Source of the DNA: Cellvibrio sp. PSBB006
Lineage (GTDB): Bacteria > Pseudomonadota > Gammaproteobacteria > Pseudomonadales > Cellvibrionaceae
NCBI RefSeq assembly: GCF_002162135.1
Contig: NZ_CP021382.1
Location: 1,488,001 to 1,552,000 of the forward strand
DNA: 64,000 nucleotides
Direction: 5' to 3'
Part shown: positions 26,848 through 34,711 of the stretch, piece after piece
Position numbering within the stretch: the stretch's first letter is position 1
Layout: every line of letters begins with the position of its first letter
Translations under genes and position numbers: made by a program
Notes under the pieces: generated by a model
Seen by the model: the letters and a program-made list of their open reading frames with translations, nothing else
The model's database searches: none
What the model was told of the DNA's origin: nothing

Positions 26848-28164
26848 ATGAAGAAGCAACCAAACCCGTTTGAAATAGAACTGGAAAAACTTGACGAGCA
26901 ATGGGAAGCTTTTATTGACAGTGAGCTACCTATATTTCATTGGGTTTTTACACCGGACGATAGCCAACTGGCGTTGACGTTTATCAAAGTCAAAGAACAA
27001 TTGGATGAAAAAAATCCTCACCTGTTTATTCATTTAAATAGCGAATTTGACAGTGCCGAAAACTTCGGTCACCAGCTGGCTATAGAAATGAACCAGTTGA
27101 TTGAAGATGGACTCGCTGACGAAGACGAGGATGCATCCGAAGATGACAACCCCTTGCAATGGTCCAAGCCGGATCTGAATGCCTGCCGCAGTGGTTTTCA
27201 AGCGCTGTTCCGCTCTTGCAACGCCGCTATACATACCTTTGGTGATTACGTTCACTCCATTACGCTCGCTGTTACACCTAACGCTATTGCGGATACCAGA
27301 GCTTATGTCGACTGGTGGGGACAGTGCTGCGATATCCACACGGAATTTACCTGGCCAAAATTACTGCGTCTGATTGTGTTGGATACGCACACCGAATCAG
27401 CATTAACCCAGCTTGCCAAAAAAAGAGCGCAGCATATTCACAGCGTTGTCGCACCCGTCAGTATGCGCGATGCGATGCAGGCTGTGTTGAAAGCGGCGGA
27501 TGATGGCTCACCCGGCGCAAAACTACGCCAGCATATGACAGATCTTCAGGAAGCCGCCGGAAAGCAGCACCGTGACGCATTGGAAACCCATGCTGCTGCC
27601 GCATTAACTCTTGTCCAACACCAGCGCTGGCTCGACATGTGGGTCGCCGTTTTATTAATACGTGCGGCCGGTTACCTGAACATGCAATTGTTTGAAGACG
27701 CACTGCAAGACTATCGCGCAGCACAAGCTATTGCGCAGCAAGGTGAAGAAGAATCTGTTGCCGGTTGTGGGAAACTACTCGTACAAGCACAGGTATGTGA
27801 AGCCACTTGCCTTTTTAATATGGAGTGCTTTGAAGAAGCCGCCATCGTTTACGACAGAGCGGCCCAGGCAGCCGAGCAACGAGAGGATTTATTTTTAGGT
27901 CTTGATAGCTGGCGCATGGCAAGCTTTTGTATGGAGCGAAAAAAAGACAATAAACAAGCCTGGGTTTACGCGAAAAATTCACTGGATATCAGCCGAAAGA
28001 TGGATGCGCAGCAACGCAGCCAGTCGACACTTCCGTTCCTGGGCCAAGCGATGATCCGCCTGAGCCCGACGACTGAAGTCAGAGACCAGGTGAAGCTGAC
28101 ATTCAATGAATTACTCAATGAACATTGGCTCGACCAGGTACAACAGGTGGCCAAAGCATGTTGA
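26848..28164 (+). CDS. Helical-repeat protein between vgrG and rhs (putative T6SS effector adaptor)
   Basis: A 438-residue cytoplasmic protein without signal or membrane segments. The ATG at 26848 with AAGGAAG upstream is chosen over an upstream TTG in frame. The N-terminal part (about 1-200) carries an acidic stretch (DEDEDASEDD near 105-115). The C-terminal half (about 245-420) looks like TPR-type helical repeats, for example YLNMQLFEDALQDYRAAQAIA and ECFEEAAIVYDRAAQAA. I do not recognise the family as one of the usual adaptors (DUF1795, DUF2169, DUF4123). Its place between vgrG and rhs and its overlap with the rhs start (ATGTTGA) suggest a chaperone loading the Rhs toxin onto VgrG. Confidence 0.65.
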   Translation: MKKQPNPFEIELEKLDEQWEAFIDSELPIFHWVFTPDDSQLALTFIKVKEQLDEKNPHLFIHLNSEFDSAENFGHQLAIEMNQLIEDGLADEDEDASEDDNPLQWSKPDLNACRSGFQALFRSCNAAIHTFGDYVHSITLAVTPNAIADTRAYVDWWGQCCDIHTEFTWPKLLRLIVLDTHTESALTQLAKKRAQHIHSVVAPVSMRDAMQAVLKAADDGSPGAKLRQHMTDLQEAAGKQHRDALETHAAAALTLVQHQRWLDMWVAVLLIRAAGYLNMQLFEDALQDYRAAQAIAQQGEEESVAGCGKLLVQAQVCEATCLFNMECFEEAAIVYDRAAQAAEQREDLFLGLDSWRMASFCMERKKDNKQAWVYAKNSLDISRKMDAQQRSQSTLPFLGQAMIRLSPTTEVRDQVKLTFNELLNEHWLDQVQQVAKAC

Positions 28165-31100
28165 TCGCCAAACATTTCGATCCAGTCCTCGGCATTGATA
28201 TTCATATCCTGATCACACCGGCCGGGCCTATCCCTATTCCGCACCCGCACATTGCATTAATTCTCGATCCCATTGATTACATTCCGGTATTTAACCTGGG
28301 CGCAACCGTATGGGTCGGTGGTGTACCGCGCGCCGATGCCGGCACTGCCGGCATGCCAATTCCGCATTTTCCCTTGGGCGGCAGCTTTGTTAAACCGCCC
28401 ATGAATGAAAATGAAATTTTTATGGGCAGCTCAACCGTAGTTGCCGATGGCGCGCCGCTCAGCTTCACTGCCCTACCCGCATTGAGCTGTCATGACATCG
28501 GTATGATCGCGCCGATCCGCATGAAAAAACCCAAAAAATCCTACGGGATGGTTTTACCCACATCCGTCCTGTTGGCCATTCCCGTCGGTATGCCTGTTAT
28601 GGTCGGCGGTCCGCCCACCGTCGATATGATGGCACTGGCTATGCGCGGTGGCATGTCAGCATTGGGCGCCTCGTTTAAAAAGCTGCGCAAGATGCAGAAG
28701 AAAAGTCCACGCATGAAAAAAATTTCCAACGCTGTGCATAAACGCGCAAAAAAAGCGATGGATAAACTCGGCGTACCGGCCAACGTGCGCAACAAAGTAC
28801 ACCGCAGTATTTGTACCGTTACCGGCCACCCGGTGGATGTGGCAAGCGGCAAAATGTTTACCGACCACATTGATTTCTCGTTACCCGGCCCACTGCCACT
28901 GGTATGGGAAAGAGTCTGGTATAGCACATCCGTTTACAACGGCCCACTAGGCCATGGCTGGCACCATAGTTATGACGTGAAACTATGTGAGGTGGATAAT
29001 GCCGTAGTCGTGCGCATGGCCGACGGTCGATCCATTGCGTTTCCGTCACTTAAAAACGGTGAGACGAGTTTTGATCGGCAGGAACGCATGACGCTGATCA
29101 GAGATGTCCAAGGTTATGCGCTGGATACCAACGAAGAATTGCGCTATCGCTTCGCTCCGTTTAATGACAACAATGAAGATCAGCTGCTGATCTCGCTCAA
29201 GCAAAAATCCAGCGGCGCATTGATTGACTTTCAATACACTGCTGAAGGTCTATTACTGCAAATTATTGACAGCGGTGGCCGGTTTATCCGCTTCACGCAT
29301 ACGGACAAAGGGCAAATCCATCAAATTCTATTGCCTGAACCGCAATCCAACATCACGCGCGATCACAAAACGCCACAATTTTTCTGCGCTGTTGAATACC
29401 ACTATCGCGACGGTTTATTAGTGCAAACGGAAGATGCACTCAAACAGCCACTGGTGTACCACTACGAACACCAATTATTAGTGAAGGAAACCTTTCGTAA
29501 TAATCTCAGTTTTTATTTTGAATACGATGGAATCGATCACAATGCCCGCTGCGTGAAAACCTGGGGGGATGGTGGTATCTATGGGCGACATCTGCATTAT
29601 GACACTGCGAACAATATCACCTACGTTAAGGATTCCCTCGGCCAGGTTACCACCTATTTTCATGATGGTGTTTTACCACATAAAGTTATTGATCCGTTAC
29701 AGCACACCACTCTCACAGCGTATAACGATTATGCTCAGGTGATCAGTGAGACCAATGAATTAGGCTATAGAAGCCAATATGAATATGACGACCGGGGTAA
29801 CACCACAAAAATAATACGAGCTGACAATGTTAGCCTTCAGTTTATTTATGATGACAAAGAGAATCTTGTAGAACTGATTGATGCGGTGGGCAACAGCTGG
29901 CGCTATCAATATGACGCCTTTAATCGTCTTGCAGCCAAGGTAAACCCTCTCGGGCATGCTACCCGCTATGAATACAGCGATGCGGCACTCAGTAGGGTTA
30001 TTGATGCAGGGGAAAACCAGTTCCATTTTCACTATGACCAGAATCTTAACTTGCGCAGCATTCAGGAAGGAAATACTGAACAAATCCTGCTGGAGCATGA
30101 TGCCCTCGGGAATCTACTCGCATCGCAGGATAATCGTGGCAACCGCCGCCGACTTTACTATGACAAATTAGGGCGTGTGAACAAAATCGAGGAGCCCGAT
30201 GGGAATGTTCGGCTCTTCGCTTATGATGGTGAGGACAATATTATTCGCGCGAAGGACCAACAACACGATATTTTTCTTGAATATCGTGGCATGAGCCAAT
30301 TGGTTTCGCGTACACAAGCTGGCACCAGCATTAAATTCGAATACGACACAGAAGAACAACTTGCCGCCATTTATAACGAACATGGCCGTGCTTATCAGTT
30401 TGAGCGCAATGCGCGCGGCGAAATTATTAGTGAGTCCGGTTTTGATGGATTAATGCGGCAATATATCAAGGACCCGGCAGGACGTACCACCCGCATTAAC
30501 CGTGCAGGCCAGCGCTATTCTACTTATCACTACGACGTCAATAATCAACTTACGCGCGTACTGCACAGTGACGGATCATATAAAGACTTTGCCTACCGAG
30601 CTGATGGAGAGTTGATAAAAGCATCCAATGAGGTCGTTTCGCTTCAATGGGAGCTAGACCCACTGGGTAGAATTTGCAAAGAATACCAAGGCGAATTTTG
30701 GGTCTCCTCCGAATATGATGCCTTGGGCTACCGTACAAATATTCAATCCTCACTGGGACTCAATCAGCGCATTGCGCGCAATCAACGCGGCGATGTTCTC
30801 AGGATCTCCACCGGCGAACAACAATTCGAAGTCGACTTTAAGCGTGATAATCAAGGCCTTGAGATAGAACGCAGCCTGCCCGGCGGTATCCACAGCCGCT
30901 GGAGCCGCGACAAACTGGGCCGACCGATTCGCCACGATATAACGCAAGGCAAACAACTTCACAGCAGCAAGACCTACTTGTGGGGTTTAAATAATCGATT
31001 ACTCAAATTGGTTGACCAGTTCAATCGCGAAACTGTTTTTCAGCACGATGCTTTAGGCAACTTGCTTTCAGCACGTTACAGCGATGACAGCTTTGATCTG

Positions 31101-32387
31101 CGCATGCCCGATGCCGTCGGCAACCTTTTTAAAACGCAAGCACAAAAAGACCGTGAATATGGACCGGCCGGCCAGTTACTCGCGGCGCATTCAACCAAAG
31201 GCACCACGCGTTATCACTATGATGCGGAAGGTAATCTGATCAGCAAGCTGGAACCTGGCGATAAGCTGTGGCGCTATGAATGGAATGGCAACGGCATGCT
31301 GGCGAACGTGATTCGTCCGGATGGCAAACAGGTTAGTTTTTATTATGATCCGCTCGGCCGACGAATTCGCAAGACCTTCAACAACAAGGATACCCGTTGG
31401 GTATGGGACGGTAATAACCCCCTCCACGAATGGGTTGAATACCTCACCGACAAATTCAACGCAAACCAGTTTTCATCCCGACAAAACATTGCTGAAGATA
31501 TACGCGCAGACCAGCGTCAACAACTACTGCAAGCCCTCGAACCTCAAGCCCCTCCTGCATTTGCAGAAGGTAGTATCGACAAACCGATCACCTGGCTTTT
31601 TGAACCCGACAGTTTCACACCCATGGCGAAACTTGTTGGGAACGAGCACTATTCCATTATCGCCGACCACCTCGGCACGCCGTCTGCCATCTTCGATAAA
31701 CACGGCCAGCAAGTCTGGTCCAGTGACATCGATGTATGGGGCAATCTACGGCAGCTACGCGGCGAGAGAGATTTTTGCCCATTCCGTTTTCCGGGGCAGT
31801 ATGAGGATAGCGAGACCGGGCTTTATTACAATCGGTTCAGGTATTATGATCCAGAGGCGGGACGATATGTAAGTCAGGACCCCATCCGTGTACTTGGCGG
31901 AATTTCCCTATATACATACGTTAAAAATCCATTAGCTAGTGCAGACCCTTACGGATTGAGGTCTTGCGAAGCTGAAAGTTTAACCCAACAAAGAGAATTG
32001 ACTCGATTAGCTCAAAATGCCAGAAATGATATGGTGAATGATTTCGATAAATTACTCAGCGAACTCACGCCAGGGCAAATAGATGCTATTGTGGAGTCTC
32101 CATGGAGAATGCAGTTGTTTTTTGGTACAGCATTAGAAACCAGAGTTGCTCGCGATGTTCAGGCGCTACAATCTCAAACCAGTAGTATTTTTGCTGGAAT
32201 GCAATGGACTGGCCGAACTAATGCCCCACAAGATTTTATTAACAGGAATGGAGTCGGCTTCGATATTACAGGTAATAGCATGACATCTATTCTTTCACAT
32301 CAAGCGAGAAATGGGGTAGACATAGTTGTAACTTACGACTCCATTCCTAGTAACTTAGGCTATGACTTTGTCGCATGGCTCGGATAA
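28158..32387 (+). CDS. PAAR-Rhs polymorphic toxin (T6SS effector)
   Basis: A 1409-residue Rhs effector. The N-terminus (about 1-125) is a PAAR-like tip domain rich in Pro/Gly/Ile (PIPIPHPH, GMPIPHFPLGG). A lysine-rich segment follows, then the DUF6531-type start (GHPVDVASGKMFTDHIDF, about 220-240) and YD repeats forming the Rhs cocoon (about 370-1215). The core ends with ETGLYYNRFRYYDPEAGRYVSQDPI and the DPYGL junction near 1260, where self-cleavage releases the toxin. The last 145 residues are the variable toxin tip: GTALETRVARDV, PQDF and VGFDITG followed by ARNGVDIVVTY recall a PD-(D/E)XK nuclease fold, but this is tentative. The tip region is more A+T-rich than the core. Start ATG 28158 overlaps the adaptor's stop. 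Confidence 0.92.
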   Translation: MLIAKHFDPVLGIDIHILITPAGPIPIPHPHIALILDPIDYIPVFNLGATVWVGGVPRADAGTAGMPIPHFPLGGSFVKPPMNENEIFMGSSTVVADGAPLSFTALPALSCHDIGMIAPIRMKKPKKSYGMVLPTSVLLAIPVGMPVMVGGPPTVDMMALAMRGGMSALGASFKKLRKMQKKSPRMKKISNAVHKRAKKAMDKLGVPANVRNKVHRSICTVTGHPVDVASGKMFTDHIDFSLPGPLPLVWERVWYSTSVYNGPLGHGWHHSYDVKLCEVDNAVVVRMADGRSIAFPSLKNGETSFDRQERMTLIRDVQGYALDTNEELRYRFAPFNDNNEDQLLISLKQKSSGALIDFQYTAEGLLLQIIDSGGRFIRFTHTDKGQIHQILLPEPQSNITRDHKTPQFFCAVEYHYRDGLLVQTEDALKQPLVYHYEHQLLVKETFRNNLSFYFEYDGIDHNARCVKTWGDGGIYGRHLHYDTANNITYVKDSLGQVTTYFHDGVLPHKVIDPLQHTTLTAYNDYAQVISETNELGYRSQYEYDDRGNTTKIIRADNVSLQFIYDDKENLVELIDAVGNSWRYQYDAFNRLAAKVNPLGHATRYEYSDAALSRVIDAGENQFHFHYDQNLNLRSIQEGNTEQILLEHDALGNLLASQDNRGNRRRLYYDKLGRVNKIEEPDGNVRLFAYDGEDNIIRAKDQQHDIFLEYRGMSQLVSRTQAGTSIKFEYDTEEQLAAIYNEHGRAYQFERNARGEIISESGFDGLMRQYIKDPAGRTTRINRAGQRYSTYHYDVNNQLTRVLHSDGSYKDFAYRADGELIKASNEVVSLQWELDPLGRICKEYQGEFWVSSEYDALGYRTNIQSSLGLNQRIARNQRGDVLRISTGEQQFEVDFKRDNQGLEIERSLPGGIHSRWSRDKLGRPIRHDITQGKQLHSSKTYLWGLNNRLLKLVDQFNRETVFQHDALGNLLSARYSDDSFDLRMPDAVGNLFKTQAQKDREYGPAGQLLAAHSTKGTTRYHYDAEGNLISKLEPGDKLWRYEWNGNGMLANVIRPDGKQVSFYYDPLGRRIRKTFNNKDTRWVWDGNNPLHEWVEYLTDKFNANQFSSRQNIAEDIRADQRQQLLQALEPQAPPAFAEGSIDKPITWLFEPDSFTPMAKLVGNEHYSIIADHLGTPSAIFDKHGQQVWSSDIDVWGNLRQLRGERDFCPFRFPGQYEDSETGLYYNRFRYYDPEAGRYVSQDPIRVLGGISLYTYVKNPLASADPYGLRSCEAESLTQQRELTRLAQNARNDMVNDFDKLLSELTPGQIDAIVESPWRMQLFFGTALETRVARDVQALQSQTSSIFAGMQWTGRTNAPQDFINRNGVGFDITGNSMTSILSHQARNGVDIVVTYDSIPSNLGYDFVAWLG

Positions 32388-32404
32388 AATAGGTAGAAAA
32401 TACC

Positions 32405-33058
32405 GTGATCAATTTTTTGAATGAAGTAATCATAAACAATGATGGAAACTATGTTTTATCAGGAAAACACTATAAAAACGAAACATTTGATAATTTTCTT
32501 TTGGGTATCGAGGAAAATAGGTGTCTTATCATACTCGACACAATATTTGAGAACTGCAAAACAACAAATGGATTTTTTGTAACAAAGAAAGTAGCATTAA
32601 AAAATGTTAAATTTATCAATTTTGACTGTGGAGATGCGTTACATATCAGCTCCGAAACCTATATGGAAAACGTACAAGTTACTGGATCAAAACCTAAAAC
32701 GCTCTGGATAAAACCAACAGATAAAACTATCGAAAATAGTTTGATAAATAGTGGCCAACCAAATCGCATCATCGACATATCAAACTACGAAGGAGAAGTT
32801 AGCATAACTGGCATACCAGTTAGCAGGATAATATTTAACCCTGAAAAACAAATACCACTGACTCAGGAGTTACATGAAAAAATAGACTGGAAATCGCTTC
32901 AATTCAGTCCTTCTAGCTATTGGAAGTTGATGATTAGAAAAATATTCGCGGACGGAGCAAAAGAAGGAATATTTTCAATTCCTCCTGTAACGAACAAAAA
33001 CTATCAGCGATCCATGCAAGAGCTAAATATTTTAAAAACTCATGGATACGTTAACTAA
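32405..33058 (+). CDS. Putative immunity protein for the Rhs toxin
   Basis: A 217-residue A+T-rich gene starting at GTG 32405, 17 bases after the rhs stop. The first 130 residues show short beta-strand periodicity (TIFENCKTTNGFF, KNVKFINFDCGDAL, MENVQVTG) as in pentapeptide or beta-helix proteins; the rest is more helical (WKSLQFSPSSYWKLMIRKIF). No signal peptide, so it would neutralise the toxin in the cytoplasm. I do not recognise the family. The immunity role is inferred from position directly behind the toxin tip, the universal arrangement in Rhs loci. The right side is an unrelated gene on the other strand. Confidence 0.6.
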   Translation: MINFLNEVIINNDGNYVLSGKHYKNETFDNFLLGIEENRCLIILDTIFENCKTTNGFFVTKKVALKNVKFINFDCGDALHISSETYMENVQVTGSKPKTLWIKPTDKTIENSLINSGQPNRIIDISNYEGEVSITGIPVSRIIFNPEKQIPLTQELHEKIDWKSLQFSPSSYWKLMIRKIFADGAKEGIFSIPPVTNKNYQRSMQELNILKTHGYVN

Positions 33059-33168
33059 TATTTTCCAGAGATGATTGTACTTAAAAACCCTAAGGGAAGA
33101 TTATTAAATAGCGATAAAATTATTATTCTATTTAAAAAATCTACTCTTAGAGAAGAATATCAAGTCGA

Positions 33169-33399
33169 TTATCGCAAAATCATCACCGCACTCTGCACAT
33201 GCTGCGCTGCCTCATAACCCAGGCTAGTCAGGTATCCACCATCAGCATGGGTTAGCAGGCCCTTTTCAAAAAGGCGTTGCGAGGCAGCTATGGTTTCTGG
33301 TGTCGCATCGGAATGCACTTTAATGCCGGCTTGGGTGGTCGACAAATCAAATTTCAGAAGCACATTCATTTCATCGAGCATACCAGTAGAAATTGACAT
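33169..33399 (-). CDS. Small conserved protein (TIGR02647-like)
   Basis: A 76-residue cytoplasmic protein starting at ATG 33399 behind AGGAAA; a longer frame to 33498 lacks a ribosome site and runs into the insertion sequence boundary. The sequence MLDEMNVLLKFDL, a central ATPETIAASQRLFEKGLL and LTSLGYEAAQHV resemble the short TIGR02647 family of Pseudomonas and Vibrio, whose function is unknown though a small winged-helix-like fold is plausible. The IS element is inserted 85 bases upstream of its start and may have separated it from its promoter. Confidence 0.55.
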   Translation of the reverse strand: MSISTGMLDEMNVLLKFDLSTTQAGIKVHSDATPETIAASQRLFEKGLLTHADGGYLTSLGYEAAQHVQSAVMILR

Positions 33400-33497
33400 A
33401 AGTAGAGTTTCCTGTGTTATTAAAATTATTCGCTTCGCACAATAGGCATCATTACCAGTATCGGCATTAGTTAAACATATCTTTGTCCACTCCCCCA

Positions 33498-34343
33498 TTA
33501 ATGAGACATTTCTAAACTAGAGTTTTCCAGTTTTGCTCGATAAGCCGAAGGCGGCAGATGGCCAAGGCTTTCATGGGTTCGCTCCTCGTTGTAATCCACT
33601 CGCCAGAACCAGACCATTTCTCTTACCTGAGTCAGTGATTCAAACAAATACGCATTCAAAAACTCTCGCCGGAAAGAACCGTTAAAGCGCTCCACAAAAC
33701 CATTTTGCTGTGGTTTGCCTGGTTGTATATAAACCAGCTTGATGTCATTCTCATCGCACCAATCAGTCAATCTCGCCGATATCAATTCTGGACCATTATC
33801 CACACGCAATTGCCTTGGTAGCCCGCGCTCTATCTTGAGCTGTTCCAACGCACGAACGACTCGCTCAGCCGGTAATGACGTATCGACTTCAATAGCCAGG
33901 CACTCACGCGTTCCTTCATCAAGGATATTCAGCGTTCGGAAGCGTTTGCCGCAGTACAAACTGTCGTGCATAAAATCCAATGCCCACTGATGATTGGCTT
34001 GTGCAATAACCGCCAGTGGCTGAACAATTCGCTTGGGTAAAACACGTTTAACCCGGCGCTTCAAGTTCAATCCCATTTGGCAATACACGCGGTATACGCG
34101 CTTGTGATTAAACGGATAACCTTTGTGGCGAATGCGCCCGTAGCATTTCCAGAAGCCCGCTTGCGGTGAACGTTTTAGTTCGTTGTTAATCGCATCAATG
34201 ACAGCAGCATCCCGTTTTCGCCAGTCACGTTCGGGGCGGTAGTAACTGGCCCGACTGACATTAGCCAGCTTACACGCGCTGGCAATATCAACGCCGCGTT
34301 CAACCAAGGACTGTGCACAGGCCTTTTTCTCTGCTGTCACCAA
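33498..34343 (-). CDS. IS3-family transposase OrfB (DDE integrase domain)
   Basis: The catalytic half of the transposase, 281 codons in the frame opening at TTG 34343. It has the HTH_21-like region (about 45-90), then the rve integrase core with the DDE triad: Asp in WALDFMHD (about 120), Asp in RVDNGPE (about 181), Glu in NGFVERFNGSFRREFL (about 217). It lies in the -1 frame of orfA and is most likely made as an OrfAB fusion by programmed frameshifting at AAAAAAG. The reading frame is intact to the stop inside the left inverted repeat. Confidence 0.93.
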   Translation of the reverse strand: MVTAEKKACAQSLVERGVDIASACKLANVSRASYYRPERDWRKRDAAVIDAINNELKRSPQAGFWKCYGRIRHKGYPFNHKRVYRVYCQMGLNLKRRVKRVLPKRIVQPLAVIAQANHQWALDFMHDSLYCGKRFRTLNILDEGTRECLAIEVDTSLPAERVVRALEQLKIERGLPRQLRVDNGPELISARLTDWCDENDIKLVYIQPGKPQQNGFVERFNGSFRREFLNAYLFESLTQVREMVWFWRVDYNEERTHESLGHLPPSAYRAKLENSSLEMSH

Positions 34344-34606
34344 CCCTTTTTTGCAAACAATTCCTTCATTGCCTGGTTTTGGAGGCTGACATCAGCGAAC
34401 ATTTTTTTCAGCTTCGCATTTTCCTCTTCAAGCTCACGCATGCGCTTCAGCTCGGAGGTGTCCATGCCGCCGTATTTTGACTTCCAGTTGTAGTACGTCG
34501 CGTTGCTAATGCCGTGCTTACGGCAGACGGTTTCTACTTTCATCCCGGCATCCACTTCTTTAAGGATGCTGAATATCTGGCTTTCGGTGAATCGCGATTT
34601 CTTCAT
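34337..34606 (-). CDS. IS3-family transposase OrfA (helix-turn-helix)
   Basis: An 89-residue DNA-binding subunit that recognises the terminal repeats. It opens with KKSRFTESQIFSILKEVDAG and the HTH CRKHGISNATYYNWKSKYGG (about 29-48), then a leucine-zipper-like helix (LKRMRELEEENAKLKKMF) used for multimerisation. AGGAGG stands ahead of ATG 34606. It ends with TGA 34337-34339, just past the slippery site (34346-34352) and overlapping orfB by seven bases. Confidence 0.93.
   Translation of the reverse strand: MKKSRFTESQIFSILKEVDAGMKVETVCRKHGISNATYYNWKSKYGGMDTSELKRMRELEEENAKLKKMFADVSLQNQAMKELFAKKGW
34346..34352 (-). other. Programmed -1 frameshift heptamer of the IS element
   Basis: On the minus strand the sequence reads A AAA AAG in the orfA frame, seven bases before the orfA stop codon. 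This is the standard IS3-family slippery heptamer and places orfB in the -1 frame. Confidence 0.75.
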
Positions 34607-34711
34607 AATAGTAGCCTCCTGAGATAATATTCTCAGAAAACTCCAGTTATGTCTGTCTCAGGATAGGGGAAGTGGACATCTTCATCAAATAAATTTTACA
34701 AACAAATACCC

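Larger units (their letters stand above)
33484..34678 (-). mobile_element. Complete IS3-family insertion sequence (IS407-like)
   Basis: A 1195-bp element bounded by imperfect inverted repeats of about 25 bp that begin TGTCCACT (33484-33508 and 34654-34678). A 4-bp direct repeat, TCTT, flanks it exactly (33480-33483 and 34679-34682), the target duplication size of the IS407 group. It carries overlapping orfA and orfB with an A6G slippery site. Ends, target duplication and both frames are intact, so it is probably recent and possibly active. Confidence 0.92.
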
